From: Polyangium sp. y55x31
GTDB lineage: Bacteria > Myxococcota_A > Polyangia > Polyangiales > Polyangiaceae
Assembly: GCF_029946505.1 (NCBI RefSeq)
Contig: NZ_JARZHG010000020.1
Span: 1-64,000, forward strand
Reading direction: 5' to 3'
Length of the DNA stretch: 64,000 bases
Below the pieces are notes generated by a model that was not told the DNA's origin, ran no database searches, and saw only the letters and a list, made by a program, of their open reading frames with translations. Each line of letters opens with the position of its first letter. Position 1 is the first letter of the stretch. The position numbers were made by a program, and so were the translations under genes. This document shows, piece after piece, positions 45,425 to 54,697 of this stretch.

Positions 45425-48400
45425 TCACCCGTCGAAGTCGTCGTCGAGGTCGAGGAGGTCACTGTCCTCGCTGTCGGGAGGCGGCGCATGTTCGCTGCCT
45501 TCCGGCGTGGATGTGGCCGCTGCTGGTTTGTTCGACCAAGGCCTTCCCCAACCGCCCGGCGCGCCGAAGGGGCGCGAGGGGGGCGCCGCGGCCGCGGTTT
45601 GACGCTTGAGGAACCCCTGGCTCGTCGCCACGAACCCCGCTTCTTTCAAGACGTCCGCGAGCGGCGAGCGGGCCGTGGGTTCGCCGTCGACGGTCGCAAG
45701 GAGGACGATCCGCGCGCGGCCTTCGTCGACGAGGTCCGCGAGCGCGCGGGCGAGCGCGCGGCTTTCCGTGGAGCGCTCGGGCTCGTCGCGCGGCAGGAAT
45801 GTGAGGAGCCCACGTTCGCTTTTGCCCATCCAGGCGAGCAATTTGCCATCGTGGAGAATCACACGCGCGCCGGCCGCGCGTTTCGGCCGCGAGGCGCCAC
45901 GATGGCCGCTCTCCGGCTCGGCATCGTCGCCCGGCCAGCGCACGGACGCACCGAAGGGATTGGCCGGATCCGCGGCCGAGAGGACGAGCGTGCGGCCCTC
46001 GGCCGAGGGTTCGCGGAAGGAGCGGAGCCGATCGTCGGCGCCCGGGAGCGCGAATTGCGCGGCGCCGAGGCCCGCGACGAAATAGCCCCGACGAACCCGG
46101 CCTGCTTCCTCCATCGCGCGGAGGACATCGTATACGGCGGAAAAACCGCCCACGAGGCCCTCGGCATGCGCGGCCTCGCGCGTGAGCACGCCGTGGCGAT
46201 CGAGGAGAATCCGCGCGAGTGCGGCGCGGCGCTCGGTTTCGCTGGGTCCCTTTTCGGAGGCGGACGGCAAGAGCGACCAGCGGCCTTCGCTCCCGGGCGG
46301 GCCCGCGCGGCGTGCGCCGAAGAGACCGCCGCGGCTCGAATGCCGCCGTCCGCCGCGTTTTTCCTCGCGACCGAGCGAACGCAAAGGCGCGAGCGTGTCG
46401 TTCGTGACCTCGCCGGCCCAGACGAGCTCCCACAAGGCCGCGAGCACGTCGTGCCCGAAGCCGCCCGTTTCTCGCAGAAGATCACTGAAAAACACGGCGC
46501 CTCTCCGCGCCAGGGTCTCGCGGACGCGCGCGGCGATCGCGCCCTCGGCCTTGCCGGGCGGCGGCGCGAGATAGGGATAGGCCTGCGAGAGATACAGGGC
46601 AATGCGGCCCGAGGAGTCGCCGACGGGCTCGACGCCGCGCCAGATGACCTCACCGGCGGCGCAAAGCGCGTCGAGATCCCCGGGGCGATAACCTTGCACG
46701 CGCGCCGGGAGGATCTCGGCTTCGAGCGCGGAGGCGACGAGCGGCGCGCCTTGCAAGAGCTCGACGGCGTAAAGCAAAGCCTCCTGGCCGCGGCGCGGGC
46801 GCGTGAGGCCGTGCCATTCGACGAGGAAACGCGCGTACGCCTCGGGCGGGACGGGCTCGACCTCGGCGCGGAGGCGCGCGAGCGAGCGTTGCTTGAGCGA
46901 TCGGAGGACCTCGGTGTCGCAATATTCGCGGCCCGAGCCGCCGGGCAAGAGCTCGCCCTCCGTGACGCGCCGGCGCTCGACGAGGGTCGCGAGCGCGGCC
47001 CGCACGGGGCCGACGCCGAGGTTGTAACGTCGCGCCACGTCCTCGGCGCGGAAGGGGCCGTGTGTCCGGGCAAAACGAGAGACGATGTCGACGAGCGGAT
47101 CGGCCGCAGGTTCGAGGAAGGCCGCGGGCAAACCCGCCGGAGGCACGACGCCGAGCGCATCCCGGAAGCGCCCCGCGTCCTCGGAAGCGACGAAGCGCCG
47201 CTCGCCCGCGATGGTGACCTCGAAGATCCGCCGCGTGCGCGTGAGCTCGTCCAGAAAACCGGATACACGGGTCGGGCCGCCGCCGTCCTCCTCGGTTCCC
47301 GCGCGCGCAAAGATCTCGTCCCGCGAGAGATCCCCGAGCGAGAGCAGGAGATCGTGGACCTGATCGGCGTGCTTGAGCGGGCGTTTTCCGTCGAGGCGCT
47401 GGAGCGAGCGCGCGAGGAGCTCGATCGAGGCCGGATCGAGCAGCTCGCGCATCTCGGCCTCGCCGAGCAGCTCCCGCAGGCGCGCGTGGTCGATCGCGAG
47501 CATCTGCGCCTTGCGCTCGGCGAGCGGCAAATCGCCTTCGTACATGAAGTTGCCGACGTACCCGAAGAGCAGCGACGCGGCGAAGGGCGAGGCCGCGCGG
47601 GTGTCGACCTCGTGCACGCGGACCTTGCGAGATTCGACCTTTTTCAGCAGGTCGACGAGCGCGGGCAGGTCGAAGACGTCCCGCAAAACCTCGCGGTACG
47701 TTTCGAGGAGAATGGGAAACGAGCCGTACCGCGCGGCCACGGCGAGCAGGTCCGAGGCGCGTTTTCGCTGGGCCCAGAGCGGCGAGCGTTTGCCCGGGCG
47801 CTTGCGCGGCAAGAGCAGGGCGCGGCCGGCGCATTCGCGGAAGCGGGCGGCGAAGAGGGCGGAGGCGCCGAGGCTCTGGACGACGAGATCCTCGACCTCG
47901 TCGGCGTCGGGGAGCAAGAGGCGCGCGTCGGGCGGGCCCTCGGATTCGGGGAAACGCAGGACCACGCCGTCGTCGGCCCAGACGGCCTCGATTTCGAGGG
48001 CGAGCTCGGCGCGACATCGCTCCTCGATGGCGCTCGCGAGCGGAGCGTGCACGCGCCCGCCGAACGGCGAGAGAATGCAGACGCGGGTGTCGCCGACCTC
48101 GTCGACGAAGCGTTCGAGCACGATCGTGGTGTCGCTCGGGACCACGCCCGTCGCCGCGGCCTGCTCGCGAACGTAGCGGATGAGGTTTTTCGCGGCTCGC
48201 GTGTCGAGGTGGTGTTTTTCGCGGAGGAGGCGCTCGGCCGCGACATCGTCGGCCTTTTCGATCTCGCGGGCGACGCGGCCGATCTCGGTGCCGAGCTCGA
48301 CGTTGCGGCCCACGCGATCGCCGCGCCAGAAGGGCATTTTGCCGGGCTCGCCGGGCGCGGGGACGACGAGGACGCGGTCGTGCGTGATCTCGGTGATGCG

Positions 48401-50167
48401 CCAGGAAGACGCGCCGAGGACGAAGACCTCGCCTTCGCGCGCCTCGAAGACCATCTCCTCGTCGAGCTCGCCGACACGACGCCCGGGTTTGCCCGCGGAT
48501 TCTTCCGTGGCGAGGAAGACGCCGTAAAGGCCACGATCGGGAATGGTGCCGGCATTGACGACCGCGAGCCGTTTGGCGCCTTCGCGGGCGCGGATCGCGC
48601 CGGTCGTGCGGTCCCAGACGATACGAGGGCGCAATTCGGCGAACTCGTCCGAGGGGTAGCGGCCGGAGAGCATGTCGAGCAGGCCCTCGAAGCTCGCGCG
48701 CGGGAGATCCGCGAAGGGCGCGGCGCGACGAACGAGCGAGAAGAGGGCGTCTTCGTGGATGGAATCCATCGCGGTGATCGCGATGATCTGCTGGGCGAGG
48801 ACGTCGAGGGGGTTTCGCGGGTAAAACGTGGCCTCGACCTTGGCGTCGATCATGCGGCTCGTGGCGGCCGCGCACGCGAGCAGATCGCCGCGGTGTTTCG
48901 GGAAAACGACGCCGCGCGAGGTGGCCCCGACGGCGTGGCCGGCGCGGCCGATGCGCTGGAGGCCGGCCGAGACGCTCGGCGGGGATTCGATCTGGACGAC
49001 GAGGTCGACAGCGCCGAGGTCGAGGCCGAGCTCGAGCGAAGAGGTCGCGACGATGCACGGGAGCCGTCCCTCTTTGAGGGCCTCCTCGATGCGCGTGCGT
49101 TCGTCCCGCGCGACCGATCCATGGTGCGCGGCGGCGATCTCGGCGCCCGCGGCCTCGTTGATCGCCGCCGCGAGCCGCTCGGAGAGCCTGCGGCTGTTGG
49201 CGAAGATCATGGTGGATCGATGCGCCCGGACGAGCTCGACGAGGCGCGGGTGAATGCTCGGCCAGATCGATCGCGCCGCCGGATCTGCATTCGGCCCCTT
49301 GCCCGCGTCCTCGCCGGGTTCGCCCATGCGGGTCATGTCGTCGACGGGGACTTCGATGGAGAGCTCCAGCGATTTCGGCGCGCTCGCGTCGACGATGGTG
49401 ACCGGGCGCGGGACGAACTTTCCCTGATCGTCGATCTCGCCGCCGCCGAGCAGGCGCGCGATTTCATCGAGCGGGCGTTGCGTGGCGCTGAGGCCGATGC
49501 GCGTGGTCCGCGGCCCCTCGCCGCGCAGGGCTTCGAGCCGCTCCAGGGACGAAAAGAGGTGCACGCCGCGCTTCGTCGCGGCGAGGGAATGGATCTCGTC
49601 GATGATGACGGTGTCGACCGACCGCAAGATCTCCCGCGCGTTCGAGGTGAGCAGGAGGAAGAGCGATTCGGGGGTGGTGATGAGGATGTCGGGCGGCCGT
49701 TTTCCGAGGCGCGCGCGCTCCTCGGGCGAGGTGTCGCCGGAGCGGATCGCGACGGTGGGGACGCGGAACGGGATTTCGAGGCGCTCGGCGGTCTTCGTGA
49801 GGCCGGCGAGCGGGGCGCGGAGGTTTCGCTCGACGTCGGCGGCGAGGGCCTTCAGCGGCGAGACGTAAAGGACGCGGCAGCGGGCCTCTTTCGGAGGTTC
49901 GTCCGAAAAAACCAATCGATCGAGGGCGACGAGGAACGCGGCGAGCGTCTTGCCCGAGCCCGTGGGCGCGAGGAGGAGGGTCGACTTGCCGGCCTGGATC
50001 GGCGGCCAGCCTTTTTCCTGGGCCTCGGTGGGCCCGGGGAACGCGCCCTGGAACCAGGCGCGCGTCGCCTCGTGGAAATGGGCGAGCGCGCCGCCTTTCG
50101 AGGTTTTCCCGCGGGGCCGCGTCACGCGCGTGCCTCCCGGGGCGCGGAGAGTCGAGGAGCCTGACAT
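45425..50167 (-). CDS. lhr: Lhr-type large DEAD/DEAH helicase
   Basis: A 1580-residue helicase of the Lhr family, bacterial members of which are induced by DNA damage. The N-terminal RecA pair has Q-like PTEAQEKGW, Walker A APTGSGKT near 67, DEIH near 189, SAT (IGLSATQRP) and motif VI QRIGRAGH. The Lhr winged helix and core domains follow, and a long C-terminal region. Bacterial Lhr moves 3' to 5' on single strands and unwinds RNA:DNA hybrids. It starts 46 bases inside the end of the nei gene, so the two are co-translated. The family length (about 1500) fits. The start at ATG 50167 is chosen over upstream codons. Confidence 0.92.
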   Translation of the reverse strand: MSGSSTLRAPGGTRVTRPRGKTSKGGALAHFHEATRAWFQGAFPGPTEAQEKGWPPIQAGKSTLLLAPTGSGKTLAAFLVALDRLVFSDEPPKEARCRVLYVSPLKALAADVERNLRAPLAGLTKTAERLEIPFRVPTVAIRSGDTSPEERARLGKRPPDILITTPESLFLLLTSNAREILRSVDTVIIDEIHSLAATKRGVHLFSSLERLEALRGEGPRTTRIGLSATQRPLDEIARLLGGGEIDDQGKFVPRPVTIVDASAPKSLELSIEVPVDDMTRMGEPGEDAGKGPNADPAARSIWPSIHPRLVELVRAHRSTMIFANSRRLSERLAAAINEAAGAEIAAAHHGSVARDERTRIEEALKEGRLPCIVATSSLELGLDLGAVDLVVQIESPPSVSAGLQRIGRAGHAVGATSRGVVFPKHRGDLLACAAATSRMIDAKVEATFYPRNPLDVLAQQIIAITAMDSIHEDALFSLVRRAAPFADLPRASFEGLLDMLSGRYPSDEFAELRPRIVWDRTTGAIRAREGAKRLAVVNAGTIPDRGLYGVFLATEESAGKPGRRVGELDEEMVFEAREGEVFVLGASSWRITEITHDRVLVVPAPGEPGKMPFWRGDRVGRNVELGTEIGRVAREIEKADDVAAERLLREKHHLDTRAAKNLIRYVREQAAATGVVPSDTTIVLERFVDEVGDTRVCILSPFGGRVHAPLASAIEERCRAELALEIEAVWADDGVVLRFPESEGPPDARLLLPDADEVEDLVVQSLGASALFAARFRECAGRALLLPRKRPGKRSPLWAQRKRASDLLAVAARYGSFPILLETYREVLRDVFDLPALVDLLKKVESRKVRVHEVDTRAASPFAASLLFGYVGNFMYEGDLPLAERKAQMLAIDHARLRELLGEAEMRELLDPASIELLARSLQRLDGKRPLKHADQVHDLLLSLGDLSRDEIFARAGTEEDGGGPTRVSGFLDELTRTRRIFEVTIAGERRFVASEDAGRFRDALGVVPPAGLPAAFLEPAADPLVDIVSRFARTHGPFRAEDVARRYNLGVGPVRAALATLVERRRVTEGELLPGGSGREYCDTEVLRSLKQRSLARLRAEVEPVPPEAYARFLVEWHGLTRPRRGQEALLYAVELLQGAPLVASALEAEILPARVQGYRPGDLDALCAAGEVIWRGVEPVGDSSGRIALYLSQAYPYLAPPPGKAEGAIAARVRETLARRGAVFFSDLLRETGGFGHDVLAALWELVWAGEVTNDTLAPLRSLGREEKRGGRRHSSRGGLFGARRAGPPGSEGRWSLLPSASEKGPSETERRAALARILLDRHGVLTREAAHAEGLVGGFSAVYDVLRAMEEAGRVRRGYFVAGLGAAQFALPGADDRLRSFREPSAEGRTLVLSAADPANPFGASVRWPGDDAEPESGHRGASRPKRAAGARVILHDGKLLAWMGKSERGLLTFLPRDEPERSTESRALARALADLVDEGRARIVLLATVDGEPTARSPLADVLKEAGFVATSQGFLKRQTAAAAPPSRPFGAPGGWGRPWSNKPAAATSTPEGSEHAPPPDSEDSDLLDLDDDFDG

Positions 50168-50973
50168 CGTGGACAATAATAGGTCGAGCGCCGCGCCTCG
50201 CCCTGGCGGCGCATTTCGAGGACGGCGCCGCAATCGTAGCAGGGCTCGCCCGCGCGGCGATAGACGGCGAGAGGCCCCTCGCCGGGGCGCGCGCCCTCGC
50301 GGGTCGTTCGCGCGTGGCCGTAATGCGCGCCGGGCCCACTGGCGTAGGGTTTGGCGGTCGCATTGGCGACCATGATGCGTCGGGCGAACGCGAGCAGGCG
50401 CGCGAGCTCGTCGTCGGAATGCGTTTCCACGAGGGCGAACGGGTCGAGCCGCTCGTGAAAGAGGATTTCGCTTTTGTAGACGTTCCCGATCCCGGCGACG
50501 ATCTGCTGATCCATGAGCGCGTCGCCGATCTCCTTCTTGGCCATGCGCCGGAGCCGGTCGAGCGCGGCGGCCTCGTCGAACGCGGGGGCGATGAGGTCCG
50601 GGCCGAGCTTGCCGATCGCGGGATCACCAGCGAGCAAGCTGGCGCGGACGAGGCGCGCGACGGGCGCGCGGAAGCAGACGGCCACGAGGCCGGGAACGGC
50701 GAGCACGACGGTGGCGACCGCCGAAGACCGGCGCCAGCGCTCGTCCTCGCCATAAAGGTGCCAGGCGCCGCCCATGCGGAGGTGGGTGTGGAGGACGGTG
50801 CCCTCGTCGAAAAAAACGAGCAGGTTCTTGCCCCGCGCCTCGACCTTGGTGACGAGGTGGCCCGTCAAGCGGTCGATGGACTGGTGCCGAAGCAGGAGCG
50901 AGCGCACGGGCTGTCCCACGAGCCGCGGGCCGAGCGCGCTGGCAATGCGGTGGAGGGTGTCGCCTTCGGGCAC
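50122..50973 (-). CDS. nei: Fpg/Nei family DNA glycosylase (endonuclease VIII-like)
   Basis: A 283-residue DNA glycosylase/AP lyase. It starts GTG-CCC-GAA, so the mature enzyme begins Pro-Glu-Gly-Asp, the catalytic N-terminal Pro and the Glu. The helix-two-turn-helix part has MDQQIVAGIGNVYKSEILF. The C-terminal zinc finger is CYDCG...CPRC. It removes oxidised pyrimidines from DNA. Translation from 50973 is supported by GAGGGAG directly before. It overlaps the downstream lhr gene by 46 bases; nei-lhr pairs are also known in actinobacteria. Confidence 0.92.
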   Translation of the reverse strand: MPEGDTLHRIASALGPRLVGQPVRSLLLRHQSIDRLTGHLVTKVEARGKNLLVFFDEGTVLHTHLRMGGAWHLYGEDERWRRSSAVATVVLAVPGLVAVCFRAPVARLVRASLLAGDPAIGKLGPDLIAPAFDEAAALDRLRRMAKKEIGDALMDQQIVAGIGNVYKSEILFHERLDPFALVETHSDDELARLLAFARRIMVANATAKPYASGPGAHYGHARTTREGARPGEGPLAVYRRAGEPCYDCGAVLEMRRQGEARRSTYYCPRCQAPRLSAPREARA

Positions 50974-51158
50974 GGCTCCCTCGTAACAGCGGCGAGCCCG
51001 TCCGACAAGGGACCGGCCGCGGGCAAAGGCAAACCTTTCCTTTTCCGCGGTAAAACGCGACAATAGCGCGGTGGGTCGAAGCATCGGGTTGCTCGTCGGG
51101 TGGATCGTGGCCATGGCCGGCTGCGGCGCGCCTCCCCCAGCGCCGCCCCCGCCACGCG

Positions 51159-51238
51159 CATCCGCGGCCGCATCCGCATCCGCATCCGCTTCCGCTCCCG
51201 CAGCCGCATCCGCTTCCGCCTCCGCCTCCGATCCGGAA
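51159..51238 (+). repeat. Hexanucleotide repeat encoding Ala-Ser linker
   Basis: Units of GCATCC and GCTTCC/GCCTCC alternate, coding (Ala-Ser)n. It ends exactly where base composition changes, which makes it a candidate target for the recombinase or a place where repeat homology matters. Confidence 0.7.
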
Positions 51239-51242
51239 TCTA

Positions 51243-51269
51243 TTTGCTACCTACTACCTAGGCAGCAAA
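51243..51269. repeat. Inverted repeat at the left island edge
   Basis: Arms TTTGCTACCTA (51243-51253) and TAGGCAGCAAA (51259-51269) with one mismatch around CTACC. It lies at the change from host-like to AT-richer sequence, 108 bases before the recombinase start. It is a good candidate for a recombinase binding half or an att arm. Confidence 0.55.
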
Positions 51270-51360
51270 CCTAATAATTACGAACATTTGCGACACACTG
51301 AGAGCGACTCGCTGCCCGGCCAAATTGGCTGATCATGCGTTCAGTAATAGCGCAGTCCGA

Positions 51361-51374
51361 TCGAGAGGTCTCGA
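51361..51374. promoter_or_regulatory. Hairpin over the recombinase start
   Basis: TCGAGA/TCTCGA with a GG loop two bases before ATG 51377. It contains the likely ribosome site (GAGAGG), so folding could hide the start of the recombinase, a common way of keeping integrase low. Based on sequence only. Confidence 0.35.
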
Positions 51375-51376
51375 CC

Positions 51377-53230
51377 ATGGAAGCCAGGACCGGCATCATC
51401 CCGAGCATGGGCGGCAAGAGCAGCAAGGGCGGCAAGGGTAGCAAGGCGCGCGGAACGGCGCAGGATCGCGCGCACGTCAGCCCCCCGCGCGAGGTCTCCA
51501 TCCTCGAAGCGGCGCTCGATGCGCCCGCGGTCGTGAACGCTGGGCCCACGATCGCGGATCCTTCCTCGGTTCGGCGTGTCCTCACGGTCAACGGTCCTCA
51601 CGCGGGAACGTCGCGAGTCCTCGCCTATCGGCGCGTCTCGACCATGGAGCAAATGCGATCGGGCACGTCGCTCGACGCGCAGGACGAGGAGATCCGGCGT
51701 TACTGTCAGTACGCCCGCCTCCCGGATCCGATTGACTTTGAAGAAACGGAATCGGGCGGCGTCGAGTCACAAGAGAAACGGGAGAAGATCGCAGCGCTGC
51801 TAAAGGCCGTCCGCCCGGGGGATCTCGTGGTCGTGGCGAAGCTCGATCGGTTCTCTCGCGATATCGTTTTCACGATCTCCGCCGTGCGAGACATCATCAA
51901 GCGGGGCGCGCGCTTCCTGTCTCTCGCTGAACGGTTCGACGCCTCTACCCCCGAGGGGGAGACGCAAATGGCCCTGTGGGCGTCGATCGCACAGATGGAG
52001 CGGGCCCGCATTCGGGAGCGCACGGAAGGCAATCGAAAGCGGCTCCGGGCCCTCGGGAAATTCGTAGAGGGACAGCCCCCGTTCGGCTACGTGCGGGCCA
52101 AGGGCGCGGACGCACACGACAAGCCGCGTCGATTGGAGATCGATCCGGTCAAGGCGCCGATCGTTCGCGAGATGTTCGACATGTGCCTTGCAGGCAAGAG
52201 CGCGCGAGACATCGCGCTCCATTGCCAGACGACCTATACAGGACTCGCGACGTTCCGGGCCGTCTGGATCCTGCAATTGCTCAAAAACCGAATGTACGCC
52301 GGCCAGATCGCGACCACGCCCGTCCGGCCCGACAAAAACCGGCAGTTGACGCAAAAACCCGCGGAATGGGTCGACGCGCACGAACCGATCGTTTCCCTGC
52401 AAATGTGGCACGCGGCCCAGCATGCGCTTGCGGGGCGCCGCTCCTACGGGCGCAAGCCTCGCACGGACACGATCACCTCGGAATGGTTGATCCGAGGGCT
52501 CGCCCGTTGCTCGATTTGCGGCTCGATGATCACGGCCAAGCCCGCAAGCGAGAAGAATAAGCACGCGGGATATTACGTGTGCCGGAAGCGTTACGCACCG
52601 GAGTTGAAGAATGCCACGCGCGAGCGGTGCATGGGGGCGCCCTGGAAGCGGCAGGACGAAATCGATCCGAAGATCGAAAGGCTCGCGGCGCGTCACTTCA
52701 AGGCGCTTGACGGCCAACTGTCGAAGGCCCCTCCGCCGTCCCCCCACGCACCGAATTTCAGGGCGCAGCGGGCCAAGCTCGTAACGGCGCGGAGCAATCT
52801 CGTTTCCATGGTCTCCTCGGGTCAGTGGGGTATGGACGTGATCCGGGCGGAAGCGGCGCGGATCGAGCGTGAGCTTGCCGCGATCGATGCGGAGGAGCGG
52901 GCGCTCTCCGCGGAAGCTTCGGCCGATACGGTTGACAACCGGAAGGGGGCAGCTTCGTGGTTGCGCTCGATCGTGGCGCAATGGGGGACGATGGCCGTCC
53001 CTGCTCGGCGCGCGGCGCTCGGCGCGATGCTCGACGGGATCAAGATCGGTCCGGAGGGGATCGCAATCGAATGGAGCGACGCCGCGACGCTGGCCGTCCG
53101 GTTCGCGGATGGACGCCTACCCGATCTCGCGACGCTCGACCATGCGTGCGACGATCCGCGGCGCCCCGCTCGCCCGATGCTCCCGGGGGGTGTGGAGCAC
53201 GTGGGCGCGCTTCCGCCCGGAGACGTCTAG
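51377..53230 (+). CDS. Large serine recombinase (site-specific integrase)
   Basis: A 617-residue recombinase. The first about 75 residues are a basic Gly/Lys/Ser tail not usual in the family. The resolvase domain follows with the nucleophile Ser in LAYRRVS near 86, KLDRFSRD near 160 and ASIAQMERARIRERT. The recombinase domain has the usual RPPFGY-like turn (GQPPFGYV), a zinc ribbon with CSICG near 378 and YYVCRK near 400, and a coiled-coil region near 450-520. It integrates and excises DNA between short att sites. ATG 51377 has GAGAGG eight bases upstream; ATG 51335 is possible. It is the only recombinase seen in the island. Confidence 0.92.
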   Translation: MEARTGIIPSMGGKSSKGGKGSKARGTAQDRAHVSPPREVSILEAALDAPAVVNAGPTIADPSSVRRVLTVNGPHAGTSRVLAYRRVSTMEQMRSGTSLDAQDEEIRRYCQYARLPDPIDFEETESGGVESQEKREKIAALLKAVRPGDLVVVAKLDRFSRDIVFTISAVRDIIKRGARFLSLAERFDASTPEGETQMALWASIAQMERARIRERTEGNRKRLRALGKFVEGQPPFGYVRAKGADAHDKPRRLEIDPVKAPIVREMFDMCLAGKSARDIALHCQTTYTGLATFRAVWILQLLKNRMYAGQIATTPVRPDKNRQLTQKPAEWVDAHEPIVSLQMWHAAQHALAGRRSYGRKPRTDTITSEWLIRGLARCSICGSMITAKPASEKNKHAGYYVCRKRYAPELKNATRERCMGAPWKRQDEIDPKIERLAARHFKALDGQLSKAPPPSPHAPNFRAQRAKLVTARSNLVSMVSSGQWGMDVIRAEAARIERELAAIDAEERALSAEASADTVDNRKGAASWLRSIVAQWGTMAVPARRAALGAMLDGIKIGPEGIAIEWSDAATLAVRFADGRLPDLATLDHACDDPRRPARPMLPGGVEHVGALPPGDV

Positions 53231-53354
53231 CAGGCGTCCTAGCAGACGCTCGGCGCGCGGGAGGGGTCGGAGGGCCATCCCGCGCGTCGGAACGCATGGC
53301 GCCCGCTTCCCGCGCTGTCTCGCCCTGCTCGCGTGGTTGCTCAACGGCGGAGTC

Positions 53355-53422
53355 GCTAACAGCCTCACACGTGCGCAGTCTCACGCGTGAGAGCGCGTCT
53401 TCAGTGAGCGTTGTGAGGGGGC
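53355..53422 (+). repeat. Left copy of a 68-bp direct repeat
   Basis: It contains a 16-bp period (CAGCCTCACACGTGCG then CAGTCTCACGCGTGAG), the perfect palindrome TCTCACGCGTGAGA (53379-53392), and the words GTGAGCG and GTGAGGGGG. A closely matching copy sits at 57667-57734 in the same orientation. The preceding bases (53231-53354), after the recombinase stop, hold no gene. Confidence 0.75.
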
Positions 53423-53471
53423 CTCGCAAGAAGCCGCGACCGCGTAACGTCGTCGAGATCGTCCATCGTCA

Positions 53472-53524
53472 CCCACCCGCCTCACGTCGTACAACGTCCG
53501 CCCGCCCAACGCTTTGGCGGTGGG
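53472..53524. terminator. Inverted repeat after the retropepsin-like gene
   Basis: Arms CCCACCCGCC (53472-53481) and GGCGGTGGG (53516-53524), 18 bases past the stop of the minus-strand gene ending at 53542. It may end that transcript. It includes GCCCAAC, which resembles an attC end box, but no matching partner box is present. Confidence 0.4.
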
Positions 53525-53541
53525 CCGCGCGATCTGATGGA

Positions 53542-54594
53542 TCATCGGTGGGGAGATGACTGCTGCACACCGAACCAGACTCGCGACTTGTACGGGTCAA
53601 ACACCATTCGCCGCGCATCAACGTAGAACGACGCGCCGACTTGCGCTGCAGGGATGGTCCACGTACTGACTCCCCCACAAGACTTGGCGGCTTCGGGAGT
53701 CTCCTTGAGGTGGAGTACAGCATCGGACGCTGCAAGCGCGGCACGTCCATCAATTCCGACGATCTCGAAAACCGTGCCCGGCGGGAGTTTATACGCACTA
53801 GTCTTCTCACTTACGCCCTTGACGCACGTGCTAAGCACGGCCGCACTCCCCTGAATCGCACTCAGCACCACCCCGGAGGTTACCAATGCATCGTAGTACG
53901 CCTTATTGATATTGACCGAATGGCGATATTGCGAATCGTCGAAGCCCGTGTCCAACTGCGCTACTGCCGCTGCCTTACCGATGCGAATGGGAACCGTCGG
54001 AATTCGAGGGAATCCTTCACGCACCTTGCTCAGTTCGGAGGAGTAGAATCCATCCGTCGATACCGGCACAAAACCTTCCGAGGCGAGAACATCGTCGGCG
54101 CAGAAGGAGGACGCGTCCGAGCGGTAGACCGCCTGGCCGACATAGTCCAGGGTAAATGCGTGGAGGGCAAGAAAATCGGTGCCGATGATGCCCGCCTGTC
54201 GAACAGTACCCTTGATGTTGCGGTGATCTTGCACCTTGAGCGCTACTGTGCCCCAACCGCCGTAGAAGTCAAAGTCCGAAAACTGGTCGGAGGTGTTGGA
54301 GACAGGCTGGGGAGTGTTCCCCGTGAACGCGCTCGGGTCGATGGTGCTTGTATTCGTGCCAAAGTCCAATACGAAGTGCCCTTCCGCACTTCCAACTCGG
54401 GCGAGCGAGTAGGGCATCTGGCTGGAGATGGACAACGGTCGTCGCTGCCCGTGGCAGTCGGCAATGGGCTGCGGATCGGGTTGTGGCACACCTGCCGGGG
54501 GCTGGTCAGGGATAGACTTGACCGGGAGGGAGCCGGAAGTTCCGCAGCCCATCAGCAGAGCGATGACGACGACTGACGCACGCATCTTCAACAT
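53542..54594 (-). CDS. Retropepsin-like aspartyl protease lipoprotein
   Basis: A 350-residue lipoprotein with lipobox LLMGC at Cys17 and a Pro-rich linker. The body looks like an aspartic protease: VLDFGTNTS (Asp77) as the first active-site loop, a following hydrophobic motif IIGTDFLALHAFTLDY typical of retropepsin folds, and a second loop AQLDTGFDDS (Asp215). Both catalytic aspartates therefore appear present in one chain. Its composition is AT-richer than the flanking chromosome. AAGGAG nine bases before ATG 54594 supports the start. It is separated from the next cassette by an attC-like site. Confidence 0.75.
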   Translation of the reverse strand: MLKMRASVVVIALLMGCGTSGSLPVKSIPDQPPAGVPQPDPQPIADCHGQRRPLSISSQMPYSLARVGSAEGHFVLDFGTNTSTIDPSAFTGNTPQPVSNTSDQFSDFDFYGGWGTVALKVQDHRNIKGTVRQAGIIGTDFLALHAFTLDYVGQAVYRSDASSFCADDVLASEGFVPVSTDGFYSSELSKVREGFPRIPTVPIRIGKAAAVAQLDTGFDDSQYRHSVNINKAYYDALVTSGVVLSAIQGSAAVLSTCVKGVSEKTSAYKLPPGTVFEIVGIDGRAALAASDAVLHLKETPEAAKSCGGVSTWTIPAAQVGASFYVDARRMVFDPYKSRVWFGVQQSSPHR

Positions 54595-54697
54595 TAGATT
54601 TTACTCCTTCGCGCAATTAATTGCTTGATGTCCTGTGTGTCGTTCTCGGTGGCTTATCGCCTACGTGTGGTCCATCTGGTCGCTTGCCAGTGGCGCG

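Larger units (their letters stand above)
51071..51274 (+). pseudogene. 5' part of a lipoprotein gene interrupted by the island
   Basis: A 67-codon frame. The first about 55 codons make a normal lipoprotein leader (lipobox AMAGC at Cys18), a Pro-rich stretch and an Ala/Ser linker encoded by hexanucleotide repeats. The frame then runs into AT-richer DNA and stops after 12 unrelated residues. The change coincides with a 27-bp inverted repeat at 51243. This looks like the head of a gene cut by insertion. A GC-rich frame with an Ala/Ser/Pro start at 63730-64000 could be its other half (inference). Confidence 0.65.

Noticed and set aside
44825-50164. A 1779-codon open frame on the plus strand opposite lhr
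   Set aside because: It mirrors a clear Lhr helicase. Long antisense frames are expected from the codon bias of GC-rich genes, and its residues form no known domain.
53501-53524. A third attC site using GCCCAAC after the retropepsin-like gene
   Set aside because: No complementary GTTRRRY partner was found at a suitable distance; the sequence is better explained as part of a terminator-like inverted repeat.
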